From NCBI RefSeq assembly GCF_021535135.1, contig NZ_CP091036.1, positions 1,488,001 to 1,552,000 of the forward strand: a stretch of 64,000 nt of DNA, in the 5' to 3' direction. Each line of letters begins with the position of its first letter. The stretch's first letter is position 1. The position numbers and the translations under genes are program-made. Below the pieces are notes generated by a model. That model saw only the letters and a list, made by a program, of their open reading frames with translations. It made no database searches and was not told the origin of the DNA. This DNA comes from Antarcticibacterium sp. 1MA-6-2. GTDB taxonomy: Bacteria; Bacteroidota; Bacteroidia; Flavobacteriales; Flavobacteriaceae. This document shows, piece after piece, positions 60,423 to 64,000 of this stretch.

Positions 60423-60833
60423 TCAACTACCCGTGTAAGTCACAAAATTCCTGGGAGTTTCATATAAAGTAACAGCCAGTTCAAGATCAGGATTTAAATT
60501 TGGCTTCAGTTTATTCCATATTACCACGGCAATATTTTCTGCTGTAGGATTAAGATTTTTAAACTCCTCCACTTCAATATTTAGATTCTTATGATCGAGA
60601 GCCGTTTCGACTTCAGAATAGATTAGATCCTTAAGCACTTTCATATCTACTACAAAACCTGTCTCAGGATCCACCTCCCCGGTTACTGAAACAACTAATT
60701 CATAATTATGCCCGTGAAAGTTCGGATTGCTGCACTTCCCAAAATTTCGCTTGTTTCTATCATCATCCCAATCCCTTTTATACAGCCTGTGCGCAGCATT
60801 AAAGTGCGCCTTCCTGTTCACGGTTACTCTCAT
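60423..60833 (-). CDS. queD: 6-carboxytetrahydropterin synthase (QueD)
   Basis: 136 residues, intact. It converts dihydroneopterin triphosphate to 6-carboxytetrahydropterin in synthesis of 7-deazaguanines such as queuosine. The zinc histidines are in KAHFNAAHRL and NFHGHNYEL, the cysteine in GKCSNPNF, and the ETPRNFVTY terminus is standard. It overlaps the idi stop by four bases. No other queuosine gene is nearby. Confidence 0.94.
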   Translation of the reverse strand: MRVTVNRKAHFNAAHRLYKRDWDDDRNKRNFGKCSNPNFHGHNYELVVSVTGEVDPETGFVVDMKVLKDLIYSEVETALDHKNLNIEVEEFKNLNPTAENIAVVIWNKLKPNLNPDLELAVTLYETPRNFVTYTGS

Positions 60834-61348
60834 TGCTCTATTGTTTGATAGTATTTGTCAAAGATGATCTTAAACCATTCAGTATATATCTGCGGATTTT
60901 CCTTCATATCCTTTTTCACTTCTTCCAGGCTTAGCCACTTATAATCGGCAGCCTCTTCCGGATTTAGTTTTGGCTCCTCATTAAATTTTCCTACCAGAAT
61001 ATGATCAAATTCGTGTTCCGTTAGACCGTTGTCAAAAGGCGCTTTATATATGAAAGATGTTGTGTCCTGTAGATCTGTACTAAATCCCATTTCTTCCTCA
61101 AGGCGTCGCTTTCCTGCTTCTATATTACTTTCCCCCTCCCGTTGATGGCTGCAACAGGTGTTGGTCCACAATCCGGGAGAATGGTATTTGGAATAGGCCC
61201 GCTGCTGTAACATTAATTCATTGCGATTATTGAAAATAAAAACAGAAAATGCCCTGTGCAAAAGTCCTTTCTCATGAGCTTCCATCTTAGGCATTAAACC
61301 TACCTGCTCATCCTTTTCATTAACCAATATTACTTTTTCTTCTGTCAT
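60830..61348 (-). CDS. idi: isopentenyl-diphosphate Delta-isomerase (type 1)
   Basis: 172 residues, intact. A Nudix-fold enzyme that interconverts IPP and DMAPP for isoprenoid synthesis. The Cys is in WTNTCCSHQ, the metal histidine and glutamates in the Nudix-like stretch GESNIEAGKRRLEEEMGF, and a C-terminal WLSLEEV helix. It has the same operon as queD (overlap of four bases). Confidence 0.95.
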   Translation of the reverse strand: MTEEKVILVNEKDEQVGLMPKMEAHEKGLLHRAFSVFIFNNRNELMLQQRAYSKYHSPGLWTNTCCSHQREGESNIEAGKRRLEEEMGFSTDLQDTTSFIYKAPFDNGLTEHEFDHILVGKFNEEPKLNPEEAADYKWLSLEEVKKDMKENPQIYTEWFKIIFDKYYQTIEQ

Positions 61349-61540
61349 AGCTACAAATGAGTTTCAAAAATACGAAAATGGGTTCTGGATAAAAAAGAAA
61401 TTGTCTGCCAGAAAATTATACAAGGGTTTGTCCCTTCTGTATTCTGGTTTAAAATCTTTCTGCGGAATATTATTGAATTTCTAATCACAATATCCAATTC
61501 AAAAGGAGGATTTCATCCTTATATTATAAGCCCTGCAAGT

Positions 61541-61571
61541 CCTATTTTCTGATACAAAAATTTTATCTTTG
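61541..61571 (+). promoter_or_regulatory. Bacteroidota-type promoter of prfC
   Basis: TATCTTTG at 61564-61571 matches TAnnTTTG exactly, with TATTTTCT at about -33. The prfC start is 18 bases further on at 61589. Confidence 0.6.
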
Positions 61572-61588
61572 CAGCCTTATTTTAGCAC

Positions 61589-63179
61589 ATGAAGTTTACC
61601 GACGAAATTAAACGCAGAAGAACATTTGGTATCATCTCTCACCCTGATGCCGGGAAAACCACTTTAACCGAAAAGCTGTTGCTTTTTGGAGGGGCTATAC
61701 AGGAAGCAGGGGCTGTTAAATCCAACAAGATCAAAAAGGGAGCTACCAGTGACTTTATGGAAATTGAGAGGCAGAGGGGAATTTCTGTAGCGACGTCTGT
61801 TCTTGCATTTGAATACGATGGAACAAAAATTAATATCCTCGACACGCCCGGACACAAGGATTTTGCTGAAGATACTTTTCGCACGCTAACTGCAGTAGAT
61901 AGTGTTATTGTAGTTATTGATGTTGCAAAGGGGGTCGAGGAGCAAACTGAAAAGCTTGTTGAAGTTTGCCGGATGCGAAATATCCCGATGATCGTCTTTA
62001 TAAATAAACTGGACAGGGAAGGAAAGGACGCTTTTGAACTTCTTGATGAAATCGAGCAAAAATTAAACCTAACCGTTACCCCCTTAAGTTTTCCAATTGG
62101 GATGGGATACGACTTCAAGGGAATTTACAATATTTGGGAAAAGAATGTGAATTTGTTCACTAAGTGATCCTAAGAGAGATATTGAAGACACTGTAGAAAT
62201 TTCTGATCTTACTTCGAAAGAATTAGATCAATTAATCGGTGAAAAAGCAGCAAATAATTTACGGGAAGAACTGGATCTTGCACAGGGAGTCTATCCGGAA
62301 TTTGACAAGGAAGCATACCTGGCTGGAAATCTGCAGCCTGTATTTTTCGGTTCTGCATTAAACAATTTTGGAGTTAGAGAATTGTTAGATTGTTTTGTTG
62401 CTATTGCCCCTACCCCTCGTGCAAAAGACAGCGACTCCAGAACTGTAAAACCGGATGAAAATGAATTCACTTGCTTTGTGTTCAAGATCCATGCGAATAT
62501 GGATCCCAAGCACCGTGACCGACTTGCATTTGTGAAAATCGTTTCCGGGAAATTTGAAAGGAACAAGCCATATCTTCATGTACGCCACGGAAAAAATCTG
62601 AAGTTTTCAAGTCCCAATGCTTTTTTTGCTGAAAAGAAAGAAGTTGTGGATACATCTTATCCGGGAGACATTGTGGGCCTTCACGATACCGGAAATTTTA
62701 AAATTGGAGATACTTTGACCGAAGGAGAAGAACTCAACTACAGAGGAATTCCAAGTTTCTCTCCGGAACATTTCCGTTATGTAAATAATGCAGATCCTAT
62801 GAAAGCAAAGCAGCTGGAAAAAGGATTGGACCAGTTAATGGATGAAGGTGTAGCGCAGTTATTTACTCTCGAGTTAAACGGAAGAAAAGTTATTGGTACG
62901 GTAGGAGCTTTACAGTTTGAAGTCATACAGTACAGGCTTGAACACGAATATAGTGCAAAGTGTAGCTATGAAAACTTAAACGTTTATAAAGCAACCTGGG
63001 TAGAACCTGAAAATCCCAAAAGTGAAGAATTTAAAGACTTTAAACGGGTGAAGGCAAAATTTCTGGCAAAAGACAAAAGAGGACAATTAGTATTCCTGGC
63101 AGACTCTCAATTTTCTCTGCAAATGACACAGCAGAAATATCCTTCAATTAAATTTCATTTCGTCTCGGAGTTCAAATAG
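61589..63179 (+). CDS. prfC: peptide chain release factor 3, disrupted
   Basis: 529 residues when repaired, the same length as E. coli RF3. A translational GTPase that recycles RF1/RF2 from the ribosome. G1 [14 protein letters not shown]2/G3 RGISVATSV and DTPGHKDF, G4 NKLDREG and the later EF-Tu-like domain 2 region are present. The frame breaks at 62159-62165 (ACTAAGT), giving a stop a few codons after NLFT. Restoring ACCGGT gives [14 protein letters not shown]. Frame is otherwise open to the normal end HFVSEFK. Confidence 0.94.
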
Positions 63180-63371
63180 TTGCTAAAGAGAATTACTGTC
63201 AGGCACTGAAATGACTTTTGATGGCTTTCCTTCCTAATGCAGCGGGTACCTCTTATTAATCTATACAAACTGTCGCAGGAAATTTGCTTCAGGCACTATA
63301 ATTTTTTTTGAGAAACGCCCTACTCAAAATTTGAAGTTGCACATCTTTTATATTCATAAATGTCATATGAC

Positions 63372-63692
63372 TTAATCCCTTTTGGAATTAAAACTTCTTT
63401 TTCCCAATAAAATCTCGAAGAACAACTTAAAATCTGATATCAGGCTCCAGAAAGGATATTTAAAAGTTGCAGGTTTATTCCTCTCAAAAAAGGCGTGTCC
63501 TATCCAGGCAAAAGCATATCCCACAACGGGCACAAATATCCACTCCCATCCCCAATCCCAGATGATTGCCAGGAAAAGCAAAACAAAAACTAAGAATGTT
63601 CCTATAAAATGCAGAATCCTGCTGGTCTTATTCCTGTGCTCACTTAAATAGAAGCGATAGAACTCCTTGTAAGTCTTAATCCGTTCTGCCAT
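63372..63692 (-). CDS. DUF962/Mpo1-like membrane protein
   Basis: 106 residues. It has the signature FYRFYLSEHRNKTSRILHFIGTFL with the conserved histidines, two or three membrane helices, and HAFFERNKPATFKYPFWSL. The family includes yeast Mpo1, a dioxygenase of 2-hydroxy fatty acids, but bacterial function is unproven. It follows the GNAT gene by 21 bases in the same direction. Frame intact. Confidence 0.87.
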   Translation of the reverse strand: MAERIKTYKEFYRFYLSEHRNKTSRILHFIGTFLVFVLLFLAIIWDWGWEWIFVPVVGYAFAWIGHAFFERNKPATFKYPFWSLISDFKLFFEILLGKRSFNSKRD

Positions 63693-63712
63693 AGATATTA
63701 GGTAAAGCTTAT

Positions 63713-64000
63713 TTATTCAGAAAGTACCTTCATAAAACAAACGCTGTTCTCCACTCCTGCATACTGCCCGTAATTAGGAATTATGCTGTACCCATTCTTT
63801 TTGTAAAGCTGAATAGCATCCGGCTGCCGTATTCCTGTTTCTAAGATACATTTCCTAAAAGAAAGTTCTGCAGCCCATTTTTCCAATTCTTTGAGTACTA
63901 CTGAAGCTAAACCTTTGCCCCTGCTTTCAGGCTTAACAAACATCCGCTTCACTTCTGCAACTCCGGGTTCAAATTCTTTAAGTGCTCCACATCCCACCGG
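63713..64000 (-). CDS. GNAT-family N-acetyltransferase, partial at window edge
   Basis: At least 95 residues; the N-terminus is outside the window. The acetyl-CoA-binding motif A is seen as VKRMFVKPESRGKGLASVVL (R/QxxGxG/A-type), followed by LYKKNGYSIIPNYG. Substrate unknown. The stop codon is at 63713, and it is transcribed toward the DUF962 gene. Confidence 0.85.
   Translation of the reverse strand, partial: PVGCGALKEFEPGVAEVKRMFVKPESRGKGLASVVLKELEKWAAELSFRKCILETGIRQPDAIQLYKKNGYSIIPNYGQYAGVENSVCFMKVLSE

Noticed and set aside
19616..62165. TAG recoding (for example to an amino acid) as explanation for the many TAG stops at disruption sites
   Set aside because: Most disruptions also shift the reading frame by one or two bases, so reading TAG as sense would not restore the proteins. 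Several scars give no TAG (ACTAAGT, GCCAAGT) or TAA.
19616..62165. Programmed ribosomal frameshifting in all these genes
   Set aside because: The same kind of site would be needed in 20 unrelated genes, with both +1 and +2 net changes and no slippery sequence or conserved downstream structure. Homologues do not use it.
1..64000. CRISPR array, prophage or classical defence island
   Set aside because: No regularly spaced repeats, cas-like, phage structural or known restriction/toxin genes were seen. The RCCGGY methyltransferase inferred here is not encoded in this window.

Overview
The window looks like a chromosomal segment from a Flavobacteriaceae bacterium (Bacteroidota), in the broad neighbourhood of marine genera such as Gramella, Salegentibacter or Zunongwangia. 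Genus cannot be fixed from sequence alone. The evidence is AT-rich DNA, a TonB-dependent receptor with a carboxypeptidase-like N-terminal repeat, bacillithiol synthesis (BshC), the rpmB-rpmG-DUF4295 trio, class I DhnA-type aldolase, AnTnnTTTG-like promoters, and many short lipoproteins and Bacteroidota-restricted families. Genes are dense on both strands and most are core metabolism or cell-envelope functions. I saw no prophage, CRISPR array, rRNA or conventional defence island.

Layout. 0-9 kb: porin, MscS channel, old yellow enzyme, M28 peptidase lipoprotein, PLP decarboxylase and bshC. 9-19 kb: M14 and M16 peptidases, with two mobile elements between them (an IS481-family element that splits a lipoprotein gene, and an IS200-like transposase with hairpin ends), then an isoprenoid-synthase-like gene and a Ca/Na antiporter. 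19-35 kb: TIGR02117-like protein, erythromycin-esterase-like protein, aldolase, rimO, P1 peptidase, class IV aminotransferase, amidase, ftsY, ribosomal L33/L28, cinA, Hpt, FAH hydrolase, exonuclease, lipoyl E2, recR. 35-50 kb: sodium symporter, TonB receptor, fabH, EF-hand protein, ABC1 kinase with a TetR-like regulator, htpG, hybrid histidine kinase. 50-64 kb: alkB, S1/P1 nuclease, an SPFH/membrane protein/hydrolase/Arc-like/HAD cluster, DUF819 transporter, mqo, a large hairpin-rich tandem repeat, tRNA-Thr, queD, idi, prfC and a partial GNAT gene.

The outstanding signal is genome-wide. About 22 reading-frame disruptions in otherwise well-conserved genes (ftsY, prfC, htpG, rimO, cinA, fructose-bisphosphate aldolase and others) all fall exactly where the conserved protein sequence predicts the palindromic hexamer RCCGGY. 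At each, the hexamer is replaced by a 4-9 nt sequence that usually keeps RC at the left and GY at the right but has a T/A-rich centre (for example RCTTAGY, RCTAAGY, RCCTAGGY, RCTTAAGY). By eye there is not one intact RCCGGY in 64 kb, although YCCGGY and RCCGGR are each present roughly fifty times. The most economical reading is a consensus-sequence artefact caused by a modified base (probably on the inner cytosine) at RCCGGY, so the assembly carries the footprint of an RCCGGY-specific DNA modification. True mutation is hard to reconcile with a broken ftsY. Gene coordinates below are given as the full, repaired extent, and each affected entry states where the disruption lies.
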